64,000 bases of DNA from Thielaviopsis euricoi (lineage: Eukaryota > Ascomycota > Sordariomycetes > Microascales > Ceratocystidaceae). Numbering within the stretch: the stretch's first letter is position 1; the number at the start of each line of letters is the position of its first letter. Below are positions 56,015-64,000 of the stretch, in pieces. The stretch is taken from positions 1,329,185 to 1,393,184 of the forward strand of contig BCHJ01000007.1 of NCBI GenBank assembly GCA_001599615.1, in the 5' to 3' direction. Both the position numbers and the translations under genes were made by a program. The notes under the pieces were generated by a model, which saw only the letters and a program-made list of their open reading frames with translations, did not search any database and was not told where the DNA came from.

Positions 56015-58943
56015 TTCACTGTCTCCATCGACGCCACGCAAGTCATGTTCCTCCATTGACGCTATCACGCCGCGGAGCCACCGCTCGCTTCTGCGTGGTC
56101 TCAACTCTCCCGCCCGTAGTAGCAGTCTTGACTCACAGGCCCAGCCCAACGGCTCGCCGTCCTCGCCCTCGCGCCGTAGCTTTGACCTGCCGTTTCCGCT
56201 GTCCATTTCTGCTGCTTTCCACCACCCGGGCCACCGCCGCGCCAGCAAAAGCACCCACGTACACGCCAGCCACATGCCGTCTACGCCGCTGACCCCCATC
56301 CACTCCCGCAGACTGAGCCGCAGAAGCCACCGCAAGAGCTCGGCCAAGAGTGGGCTTGGCCATCACAGCACATCGTCACAATCCAGCACCGAGTCTACTG
56401 CATCTCCCAGTATTGTATCCTCGACCACGGATCCCACTACTGCTTCGACAGACCCTACCAGCACTGCGTCCACCGCCACCGCCACTCCCGCATCCGCGGC
56501 GTCATCACCGACGCCCAAGCGCTTCAACGGCCCATCCTTTGCTCTCGGCAAAGTCACTCCGCCCGCCGCTACCACGACCATCGCCGAGCTAGCCGCATAC
56601 GGCAGTGCCGGCGACGTACTCAGTTTCCGCGCTCGCATCAGCCACCAGCGCCGCATTAGCGCACACCTGACATTTCTGCTGCTGCGCGATGGCACGAGTT
56701 CCGTGCAGGCCGTGCTGCGGGCAGCGCCCAGCGAGACGCTCAAGTGGGTGCAGCGCCTGCACGACGAGACACTCGTCAGCGTGACGGGCACGCTGGCCCG
56801 GCCACCGGCGCCCATCAAGTCGGCCACTGTGACGACGCTGGAACTCGTGCTGGACGCCGTGGCCCTGGTGGCGCCCGTCAGCAGACCGTTGGCTATCGAT
56901 AACTACCAGGCACCTGAAACGCTGCGTGCGCGCATGGCCGACCGTGTGGTCGATCTGCGTCATCCGGCTAACCAGGCGCTCTTCCGCATCCGTGCCATGG
57001 TGCTCCGCAAGTTCCGCGAGGCGCTGGATGATATGGGCTTCGTTGAAATCACCACGCCCAAGCTGCAGCCGGCGGCCACGGAAAGCGGCGCCGAGGTGTT
57101 CAAGGTCAACTACTTTGGCCGGACGGCATTCCTGGCCCAGAGTCCGCAACTGGCCAAGCAAATGGCCATATCAGCCGACTTTAAGCGAGTCTACGAGGTA
57201 AGCAAGCAAAAGACACACGAGAATAAAACATGGCGGATATGTTTGCTAACAGAAGCTGCTATCAAGATCGGACCAGTCTTCCGTGCTGAGAACTCCAACA
57301 CGCATCGGCATCTGACGGAGTATACCGGGCTAGATCTGGAAATGGAGCTACAGCATGACCACCATGAGCTCCTTGCCGTCGTCGACCGCATGATTAAGAC
57401 CATCATCCGCGCTGTGCAAAGCATGCCGGAGCTGGCCATTGTGCGGCAGCGCTGGCCGTCGACCGATCTCGTGGTTTTGGATGAGACGCCAATTATTCCG
57501 TTTATCGAGGGCATAGAGATGCTGCGGGCCGATGGCAACCCGGACATTGAAGTAGCGGACCTATCGACACGGGACGAGATCCGACTAGGCGAGCTGGTGC
57601 GTCAAAAGTACGGCACCGACTACTACATTCTGGACAAGTTCCCAGTATCGGCGCGGCCGTTTTACGCACAGCGCACGGATGACAACGCCGCGTTTACCAA
57701 CGGCTTCGACATATTCCTGCGCGGCCAGGAGATCTCGTCGGGCGGCCAGCGCATCAACGATGCTGCCGTGCTGCGCCAGAGTCTGCGCCAGGCAGGCATT
57801 GCCGAGGCCGGCATGGAGGAGTACCTGGCGGCCTTTGATGCCGGGGCTCCGCCGCATGGCGGCGCCGGTCTGGGCCTCGAGCGCGTGCTGATGCTGCTGC
57901 TGCAGCTGGGCGATGTGCGCTATGCGAGTCTGTTCTTCCGCGATCCCAAGTCGCTGCCGGACCGGCCGGCGGGCCTGGTGCATCCCGAGGCGGACACCAC
58001 GAAGCCTGGGTCATCGGCAGCGCCGCTAGAGGACTTGATTGCGAACTATGGCGACTCGAGCAACACGGCGTGGCTGGATGACCGTTTTGAGATTTGGCGC
58101 CATGCAAGCACCGGTGCGGCCGTGGGCTACGTGCGCCAGGGCAAGCTGGCCATCATCACAGGCAACCCACTGTGCGACGCCAGCCAGTACACCGACGTGA
58201 TCCACGCCTTCCTGGTGCACATGAACACGGTGCGGCTGACGCCAGTATGGCTGCTAGTCAGCGCCGCCGTCGAGCACATCCTAGCAGGACTCTCTTGGCG
58301 CACACTGAGCTGCACATCGGAACAGCGCATCGACGCGGGCGCCAGCGCACTGGACAGCGTACGGCACGAGCGACGCGCAGCACGCAACGGCGTGACGGTG
58401 CGGCAGGTGCAGCCGGACAGCGAGCTGCGGGCGCGCATTGATGCACAGGTGGCGCGGTGGCGGGCGGGCCGCACGGGGCGGCAAGTGCATCTGACGGCAG
58501 TGCGGCCGTGGGACGACGAGCGGCACCGGCGGTACTTTGTGGCGGAAACAAGCGGCGGTGAGGTGTGTGGGCTGGTGGTGCTGGCGCAGCTGGCGCGGCG
58601 CCATGGCTGGCAGATCAAGTGGGCGCTGGACTTCCCCGGGGCGCCGGGCGGCAGCATCGAGGTGGCGATTGCGCGGGCAGTGGCGGCGGCGGGTGGGCCG
58701 GTCACGTTCGGGGCGGGGCCGGCGCGTAGGTTGACGGCGGGAGCGAATCTGAGCGGAGCCAAGGCGACAATCTTGGTAAAGACGTATGGCGGGCTGGTGG
58801 ATGGGCTCGGACTGGGTAGGAAGTCGGATTTCCGAGCAAAGTTTGGCATCAAGAATGAGGCGCTGTGGATTTGCTATCCGGCACATGGCGTGGGACTGCT
58901 GGATCTGAAGAACATGATTAAGTTTTTCGAACACGCCGACTGA
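55938..58943 (+). CDS. erdS: AspRS-DUF2156 fusion, ergosteryl-3-beta-O-L-aspartate synthase type
   Basis: Model: join(55938..57197, 57267..58943), 978 aa. Residues 1-210 are Ser/Pro-rich and disordered. An OB-fold anticodon-type domain (about 225-320) and a class IIb synthetase core (about 330-655) follow. The core is aspartyl type: FLAQSPQLAKQ, motif 2 FRAENSNTHRHLTEYTG, SGGQRIND, PPHGGAGLGLERV. LysRS motif 2 is absent. The C-terminal ~300 residues are a DUF2156 (GNAT-fold aminoacyl-tRNA transferase) domain: FEIWRHASTGAAVGYV, LAIITGNPLCDASQY, ending LWICYPAHGVGLLDLKN. Known fungal enzymes of this architecture charge tRNA-Asp and transfer Asp to ergosterol. The 69-nt intron is in phase 0, a multiple of three and stop-free; family sequence (FKRVYE-IGPVFRAEN) shows it is removed. 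Function is inferred from architecture. Confidence 0.93.
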   Translation: MSSPTSSALSRIFRLSHGTNSESASDSLSPSTPRKSCSSIDAITPRSHRSLLRGLNSPARSSSLDSQAQPNGSPSSPSRRSFDLPFPLSISAAFHHPGHRRASKSTHVHASHMPSTPLTPIHSRRLSRRSHRKSSAKSGLGHHSTSSQSSTESTASPSIVSSTTDPTTASTDPTSTASTATATPASAASSPTPKRFNGPSFALGKVTPPAATTTIAELAAYGSAGDVLSFRARISHQRRISAHLTFLLLRDGTSSVQAVLRAAPSETLKWVQRLHDETLVSVTGTLARPPAPIKSATVTTLELVLDAVALVAPVSRPLAIDNYQAPETLRARMADRVVDLRHPANQALFRIRAMVLRKFREALDDMGFVEITTPKLQPAATESGAEVFKVNYFGRTAFLAQSPQLAKQMAISADFKRVYEVSKQKTHENKTWRICLLTEAAIKIGPVFRAENSNTHRHLTEYTGLDLEMELQHDHHELLAVVDRMIKTIIRAVQSMPELAIVRQRWPSTDLVVLDETPIIPFIEGIEMLRADGNPDIEVADLSTRDEIRLGELVRQKYGTDYYILDKFPVSARPFYAQRTDDNAAFTNGFDIFLRGQEISSGGQRINDAAVLRQSLRQAGIAEAGMEEYLAAFDAGAPPHGGAGLGLERVLMLLLQLGDVRYASLFFRDPKSLPDRPAGLVHPEADTTKPGSSAAPLEDLIANYGDSSNTAWLDDRFEIWRHASTGAAVGYVRQGKLAIITGNPLCDASQYTDVIHAFLVHMNTVRLTPVWLLVSAAVEHILAGLSWRTLSCTSEQRIDAGASALDSVRHERRAARNGVTVRQVQPDSELRARIDAQVARWRAGRTGRQVHLTAVRPWDDERHRRYFVAETSGGEVCGLVVLAQLARRHGWQIKWALDFPGAPGGSIEVAIARAVAAAGGPVTFGAGPARRLTAGANLSGAKATILVKTYGGLVDGLGLGRKSDFRAKFGIKNEALWICYPAHGVGLLDLKNMIKFFEHAD

Positions 58944-59049
58944 GATGAGAGACTAGTAAGGAGGGGGGAACACAGTAATTGTAGCACGAGAGGTACATGG
59001 TAATACAACAGATATTATATATTATTATAAGCCTATGAATAGGGTTTTT

Positions 59050-59802
59050 TTACAGAGCGACGGCAGCAGCCAGAACGCCAAAGAAGACGGTGGCAAACGA
59101 ACCGAAAGCAAGACGGTCAGCGGCCGAGACGGTGGCCGAAGTAGAAGACGCGGCAGCAGACGAAGTAGAGGACGCAGCAGCAGACGAAGTAGTAGAAGAA
59201 GAGTTGAAGGCGCTGGACGAGGTGGTCGACGACCCCTTGGTGACAGAAGAGAAGGAAGACGCAGCAGACGCGGTAGCCTCAGCAGTGGCAGTGGCCTCAG
59301 CAGAGACGGCAGTGGCCGAGTCCGAGTCAGTGTACGAGTCACTGTCGTCAGAGAAGTAGGTGCCGCACTCATAGACGGTAGCCAGGCTATCGATAGCATC
59401 AGTGCCGATGCAGTCGTACAGCGAGTAGACATCGTCGATGTTGCTGTAGGCCCACGAGACGAGGACATCCGAGTAGCTGGAGACATCGCTGTACAGCGAC
59501 GTGGGGATGTTGCCGAGGCAGGAGTCGGTAGCGCTGACGAGGTAGCTGCTGAGGGCCGAGTCGGGCACGGGGGCATCGGTGATGAAGGCCAGGTCGGACG
59601 AGCACGACGAGGGCACGTTGAGGGCGCTGAGCAGCTTTTCCTCGAGGGTGTCGCGGGCCACGGCACGGGCCGTCACGGTGGCCGCTGGCACGTGCAGCAG
59701 ACGGTCAGCCAGGTTGTGGGCCACGGCGGCAGCGTCAGAGGCAGCGCGCACGGCGGGCACAAGGCCGGCGGCGGAAAGAAGAAGAGCGGCAGCGGGGAGC
59801 AT
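59050..59802 (-). CDS. GPI-anchored-type Ser/Ala-rich surface protein
   Basis: Single exon, 250 aa. The start is the first ATG (59802; context GCCACCATGC). A signal peptide (MLPAAALLLSAAGLVPAVRA) precedes a folded-looking segment with four Cys (SSCSSDLAFITDAP, TDSCLGNIPTSLYSD, SLYDCIGTDAID, VYECGTYF). A Ser/Thr/Ala-rich stalk (about residues 145-225) and a hydrophobic tail (FGSFATVFFGVLAAAVAL) fit GPI-anchor signal architecture. It is probably O-mannosylated and cell-wall or membrane attached. No family recognised. Convergent with the AspRS-DUF2156 gene, 106 bp between stops. Confidence 0.82.
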   Translation of the reverse strand: MLPAAALLLSAAGLVPAVRAASDAAAVAHNLADRLLHVPAATVTARAVARDTLEEKLLSALNVPSSCSSDLAFITDAPVPDSALSSYLVSATDSCLGNIPTSLYSDVSSYSDVLVSWAYSNIDDVYSLYDCIGTDAIDSLATVYECGTYFSDDSDSYTDSDSATAVSAEATATAEATASAASSFSSVTKGSSTTSSSAFNSSSTTSSAAASSTSSAAASSTSATVSAADRLAFGSFATVFFGVLAAAVAL

Positions 59803-60931
59803 GGTGGCAGGTGGAGAGGATAGAGCAGAGGGAGGAGTGGGGCTGGGGAGGAAGAAGAAGAACTGGGAGAGATGGAGAGGGCAGAGACGGGCGTCTTTAT
59901 AGGCGGGTGTAGCCACACGTAGGGCTTGTTCCTGTGTGGAGGATAGGCTAGTCTTCTTTAGCCAGTGTTAGTCAGTCGTTCTTCAGCCAGCTTTAGCCAG
60001 TCGTCTTCTCTACAGGATCTGCCAGTTCTCTCACACACACAAACACTCACTTTTCAGCTCTCAATCTCGGCTACTCGCTAGCCATGATCCTGGTAACATC
60101 GGCTGTATCGGGCTTACTGCGTGCTGTACTGCTGGCACCAATACAAGGACTAAAGCAACTAGGCAGCACTAAGTAACGGGGCGAAAGCCTAATTAAGCAT
60201 AACGTCCCATCAATGCACCTGGAATTAGAGTGTTGAGCCAATGGGGTGAACGTTTTCTTTTTTTGTTTTTTTTTTGTTTTCTTTTTTTGTTTTTTTTTTT
60301 GTTTTCTTTTTCCGGCGAGTCTCCCTTGCATGTTTGTGTTTGTAGCCCTTTGATATTCTTTGTGTGACGTGTGTCTGCCTAACCAGTTCTTTTCTTTTCT
60401 TTTCTTTTTTCTTATAGAAAGTAAAAAATAAGAAAAAAAAAAAAGAAATTCCAGTCAAAATAAAAGGGGGCTGTTCATCTGTATTACATGTCACAATATT
60501 GCACTCCAGCTGCAAGAAGTGCTGAATAGGCCAAAGCAAAGCAAAGTACTTTTCTCACCGTTCCGTGGCTTATACAGACGGGATATTTCATTCACTTAAG
60601 AAAGGGTTCATTCTTTCTAGTCTTATTCTATTCATGTCTCACAAATCATGCAGAATGAAACCCACTAAAACCACTAAACTTTCAGTGCTCTCTTTCGCCT
60701 AATGGCTGCCCCGAGCAACGCTAATCACCCTATAACTCTTCGCTCCCTTCTAGCCGTTCAGGGCCAGCTTCTTCCCTCTTTCTTGTAATCCAAATCAACT
60801 CTAGTCCTGTAATTTGTCTCTGTCTAAAACATATCCAACAACTTAATCTCTTTTTTCTTCCCTCGTACAAGTCCCTACAATCTCACTTACTCACTCACTC
60901 GCTCTCTCCCACTATCTCCTCCCATACAAAC
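59803..60931. other. Intergenic upstream of both the GPI-type and cysteine-tail genes
   Basis: A/G-rich next to the GPI-type gene, then T-rich runs with TTTTTTG and TTTTC repeats (60,257-60,310 and 60,389-60,408), then T/C-rich leader before 60932. No gene seen. Confidence 0.55.
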
Positions 60932-61250
60932 ATGCACTCCGTCGCCCCGACCAAGACCGCGCCCATGGTTGCCGTCGCTGCTCCCAGCACGTCATCATCG
61001 TCGTCCACGTCTTCTGGTCCCATTGTGACTCAGCAACCGGTACGTTTTTTCTCCTCCTCCTCCTCTTCCTCCCCATTCTGCTCCACTCAACCAACCCATA
61101 CTCACTCGTCTCATCTCATCTCCACAGACCGTCGAGCTCATGCCCCAGCCAGACTCTAATCCCGAGCGCTTGAATCTCCGTGGCGGCGGCATGTCATGCG
61201 GCTTTGATTGCTGTGGTGGTTCGCTGCGCTTCTACAAGCACTGCTGCTAA
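60932..61250 (+). CDS. Small protein (76 aa) with cysteine-rich C-terminus
   Basis: Model: join(60932..61039, 61128..61250), start context AAACATGC, 88-nt phase-0 intron (GTACGT...CCACAG). The N-terminal half is Ala/Ser/Thr/Val-rich and flexible (TKTAPMVAVAAPSTSSSSS); the centre is TVELMPQPDSNPERLNLR. The last 19 residues, GGGMSCGFDCCGGSLRFYKHCC by context, hold all five Cys plus a His, ending exactly in CC. No signal peptide is evident. Terminal Cys clusters can be palmitoylated membrane tails (as in CYSTM-type micro-proteins) or metal sites; this one lacks the usual long hydrophobic CYSTM stretch. T/C-rich leader on the plus strand and correct splice signals support a real gene. Function unknown. 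Confidence 0.72.
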
Positions 61251-62005
61251 ATCAATACATACAATTCTTTCTTCCCAGTAATCATTTGTTTGCCTGTTCG
61301 TAGTCTCATTGTGCTTTCCACCATACCATGTACTACTAATACTCACTCCTCCTCACCGCCTCGCCTACTTTGCTCTCCACCGCATAAACTCTCCGCCGTC
61401 TTATTCTCCAATAAGCCCTGTCGTCCTTCTTGTCAACTTGTCACTGTCAACTGCAACTGCAACTGCAACTGCACCTTGATCCATGTGATTGGCCCGCTTC
61501 TGCTTTGTTCTCGTCGTCTATTGCCTGATCTCCATCATGATTGTTTGCTTGTCATGGGTGCTTGCCTGCCCGCCTGCCCGTCTGCATAGCTTGCATAGCC
61601 TGCCATTCGCTTGTCTGTACTGTACCATCCATACCATTCTGCATCCCCTGTCTAACCCTTACTATTCAACCCCCATATAACCCTAAACACTTCACGATCT
61701 CTCCACTCACCTCACTCCTTACTCTACATCAAACAATTCATCATCATGGCACATACTTTCATTTACTCCCTCCAGTCCACCAACTATAGACATAACGTTT
61801 TCTTCCACAACCAACAACAACAAAGAGAAATAGTCAAAAGAAAAAAAAAATAGCCCAGAGACTTGCGTGGATAACTATAGCTCCCACCACCACCACTACC
61901 ACCACCCTAACAAAACTTCCAAAAAATAAAAGACAAAAAAGAGTAAGAAAAAAAAAAAGTTAAAATAAAACACAAGGACTACACGTTGTTCACGCCTCGT
62001 CCACT
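61251..62005. other. Convergent intergenic region
   Basis: T/C-rich after the small gene, changing to A-rich (61,820-61,975) next to the beta'-COP stop, that is pyrimidine-rich on each gene's own sense strand. No gene seen. Confidence 0.6.
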
Positions 62006-63978
62006 TTACTCCTCAGTCACTTCAGCCTCGGCCTCGGCCGCCACCTCCGCCTCAGCCTCCGCTTCCGCAACCTCCGCCTCCACCTCAGCCTCCACCTCAG
62101 CCACGTTCTCGGCACTGCCACCGTCAGCCTCCAGCTTCAGGTACTCATCCCACGCCGGGAACAGCTCCTCATCCTCACCCGGTACACCGATAATCTTGGC
62201 TACCCGGCCCTTCTTGTTCTTCTCCAGGCTCTCCTTCCACGCCACCGCCGCCTCGCCCGCTAGACTCGGCTTGTACGTCTGCGCAAACAGAACCGCCTCC
62301 GCCTCGCGGCTCGTCGCCTTGAGCAGCTCCACGCACTGCGCCACATCACCCAGCAGCCATCTGCAGTTGAACGCAATGTTGTGCGCACCAGACTCGCTAG
62401 CCTGCGCCGCCAGAGCCTCCAGTCCCGCCCGGTCGCCTGTTGACGAGTGCAGCAGCAGCAGCGAGCCCAGATCCTTGGCCAGCGTAAAGCACTCGGCAGC
62501 CAGCGTCACATCCCACGCAGCCAGAGCAGCATCACCAACAATCTTCCACTTGTGCTCAGCCTTGGCCTCCTTGGCCAGCTCCAGCGCAACGCTCAGCTGG
62601 TTCAGCGACAGCGCCAGCTCAAACTTGTGCTCCGGATCTGTAGCCACCTCCAGCGCCAGATCCTTGTGGCCCTGGCCCTCCAAGAATCGCGCAATCTTGT
62701 TCATCTGCTCGCCCTCAATGCTGGGCAGCAGTTCCGCCGCCGTTTCCAGGTCGCCACGCAGCACCAGCGTCTGGTACTCGAGCACCGGCAGAGACAGAGC
62801 AAACGACGTAATGCCCACGTCCTTGTCGGCAACGTAGATGCGCCCGTCGCGCTGAATGTAGCCCAGAATGTACATCGGGTGGTCAAAGTGCGACACCGTG
62901 TACGTCTGGTCACCCACCAGGTAGTTCAGGCGGTTGCTGCTGTTGGTATAGATAAACACCTCGCCAACCCACTCTCCAGTCTGCACGTTCTCGTTAATGT
63001 CCGATATCACCTCAAACGCCGACTCGACACCGTCCTCGTCAACCTCGCCCGCCTGCACGGCAGCCACGTAGTTTTCACGCGAGAAGCGCAGGACGTAGCA
63101 AGTGTCCTCGCACGCAATAGCCAACATCTCGCCATTTTCCGACCAGTACACCTGCTTGGGCTCAACCTCGATTCTGCGAACCAGACCGCCCGTCTGCCAG
63201 TCAAAGAACGAAATGCCACCCTGGCCACGCACACCCAGCAGGATACCACCAGTCAGGCCGTCGGCGGCAAAACCGACATCCAGACCGCCAGCCTTCTCCT
63301 GGAAGTTCTTGTACACCTTGACGCTAGTCGCCGATTCGCGAATCGCAAAGTCGTTGCTGTTTTCCTTGGATCCCCAGACAAAGTCAAGGGCCGGGCCGAA
63401 TGCCTTGTTTCTCCAGGCCAGCGCAGTGTAGATAATGTATTCACCGTCGCCGCAAACAGCAACAAAGCGACCGTTGGGCGAGTGGCTGAGCGTGTGAGGG
63501 TAGACTTCGCAGGTACCGAGATCCTTGGTCGACACGGTAATGGGAGTGTTGTCCTTGACGGAGGCGTCACCGCCCTTGATCATGGCACTGACGACCTCGT
63601 TGTGGCGGGCCCAAATGAGCTTACCAGAAGCATCCATAGACACCGCGGGCTCCTCACGACCCAGCTTGATGACGACAGCACCTTCGTCGTAACCAACGGC
63701 AATGCCCTGCTTGCCCTTTTGGTAAGAAACACACCAAGCGCGCTCCAGACCGTAGCTCAACGACTGCTCGAAGCGGTACGTGTTGGCGTTCCATAATCTT
63801 ATCGTGCCGTCTTCGGAACCGGAAACAATGACGGGGATTTCGGGGTGGTAGCAGGCGAACGAAACATTGTTGGTGTGGCCTTCAAGCGTGGCAATCAGCG
63901 ACTTGGTGGTGTAATCCCAAATCTTGACAGTGCGGTCGTCCGAGGTCGTCAGGATGTAAGGCTTATCGGAGTGAGGGT
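62006..63978 (-). CDS. SEC27: Coatomer beta' subunit (beta'-COP), partial (5' exons beyond right edge)
   Basis: The exon complement(62006..63978) gives 657 codons. It begins after acceptor AATGCAG (branch CTAAC) with the last WD40 blades: DRTVKIWDYTTKSLIATLEG, SEDGTIRLWNANTYRFEQSL. It continues with the second propeller (VGYDEGAVVIKLGREEPAVSMD, IWARHNEV) and the alpha-solenoid (GDLETAAELLPSIEGEQMNK, ARFLEGQGHKDLALEVATDPEHKFELA, AFNCRWLLGDVAQCVELL, YKPSLAGEAAVAWKESL). The tail is Ala/Glu/Val-rich with EAEVEAEV repeats. It is part of the COPI coat for Golgi-to-ER retrieval; the propeller binds dilysine cargo. The first ~200 residues lie outside the window. Confidence 0.96.
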
Positions 63979-64000
63979 CTGCATTGGCGGGTTAGAAACT
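63979..64000 (-). other. 3' end of a beta'-COP intron
   Basis: On the minus strand the last 22 bases read TTTCTAAC then AATGCAG, a branch-point and acceptor leading into the exon at 63978. Confidence 0.8.

Noticed and set aside
55938..58943. Bacterial LysX-type lysyl-tRNA synthetase/lysyltransferase fusion
   Set aside because: Motif 2 (FRAENSNTHRHLTEYTG) and FLAQSPQLAKQ are aspartyl-type and eukaryotic; LysRS signatures are missing.
62447..63796. 449-codon open frame on the plus strand opposite beta'-COP
   Set aside because: It is fully antisense to a well-conserved gene. Its His/Gln/Leu/Val-rich translation is the expected mirror of GC-rich codon usage.
1..64000. CRISPR arrays, operons, rRNA genes, prophage
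   Set aside because: None seen; intron structure and gene content are those of a fungal nuclear genome.

Overview
The window is nuclear DNA of a fungus, most likely an ascomycete. Genes are interrupted by short GT-AG introns (47 to about 500 nt, mostly 55 to 150) that very often carry a CTAAC branch-point motif. The gene set is fungal: a Nuf2 kinetochore subunit, a Bqt4-type APSES/KilA-N protein, an Ace2/Swi5-type zinc-finger factor, a secreted Egh16-like protein, a PPG1 phosphatase and an AspRS-DUF2156 fusion (ergosteryl-aspartate synthase type). The species cannot be named from the sequence. Gene models below were built by joining reading frames at splice sites and checking phase and family conservation. 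All are predictions.

Layout. 1-15 kb: the 5' part of a DUF4470 gene (minus), an Ace2/Swi5-like gene (minus) with an assembly gap inside a poly-G run upstream of it, then a gene-free stretch of about 8.5 kb. 15-27 kb is gene-dense: CBS/PB1 membrane protein, mitochondrial ribosomal protein uS2m, Nuf2, an unidentified protein, AP-3 beta subunit, and 3-hydroxyisobutyrate dehydrogenase, whose stop lies only 62 bp from the AP-3 stop. 28.8-30.5 kb: Bqt4-like protein. 30.5-37.4 kb: a second gene-poor stretch rich in simple repeats. 37.4-46 kb: Rho GDI, PPG1 phosphatase, a zinc-knuckle/SR-rich protein and the Egh16-like protein. 46-49.8 kb: a repeat-rich stretch with a 146-bp tandem repeat, an inverted-repeat element and an intron-containing tRNA-Val(AAC). 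49.8-59.8 kb: an MFS transporter, an alpha/beta hydrolase and the AspRS-DUF2156 fusion, then a GPI-type surface protein. 60.9-64 kb: a 76-residue cysteine-tailed protein and the 3' part of beta'-COP (SEC27), which runs off the right edge.

The most interesting unit is 51.7-58.9 kb. The AspRS-DUF2156 fusion is of the type that transfers Asp from Asp-tRNA to ergosterol. Its nearest neighbour, divergently transcribed, is an HSL-type alpha/beta hydrolase, so the pair could be a writer and eraser of sterol aspartylation. Their shared 3-kb intergenic region holds a 21-bp-period array of ACTGTA motifs, and the synthase start codon is overlapped by an upstream ORF. This is an inference from gene order and family knowledge and has not been demonstrated.

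A second theme is strand asymmetry. Around nearly every gene the flanks are pyrimidine-rich on that gene's own sense strand, and this produces many spurious low-complexity ORFs.
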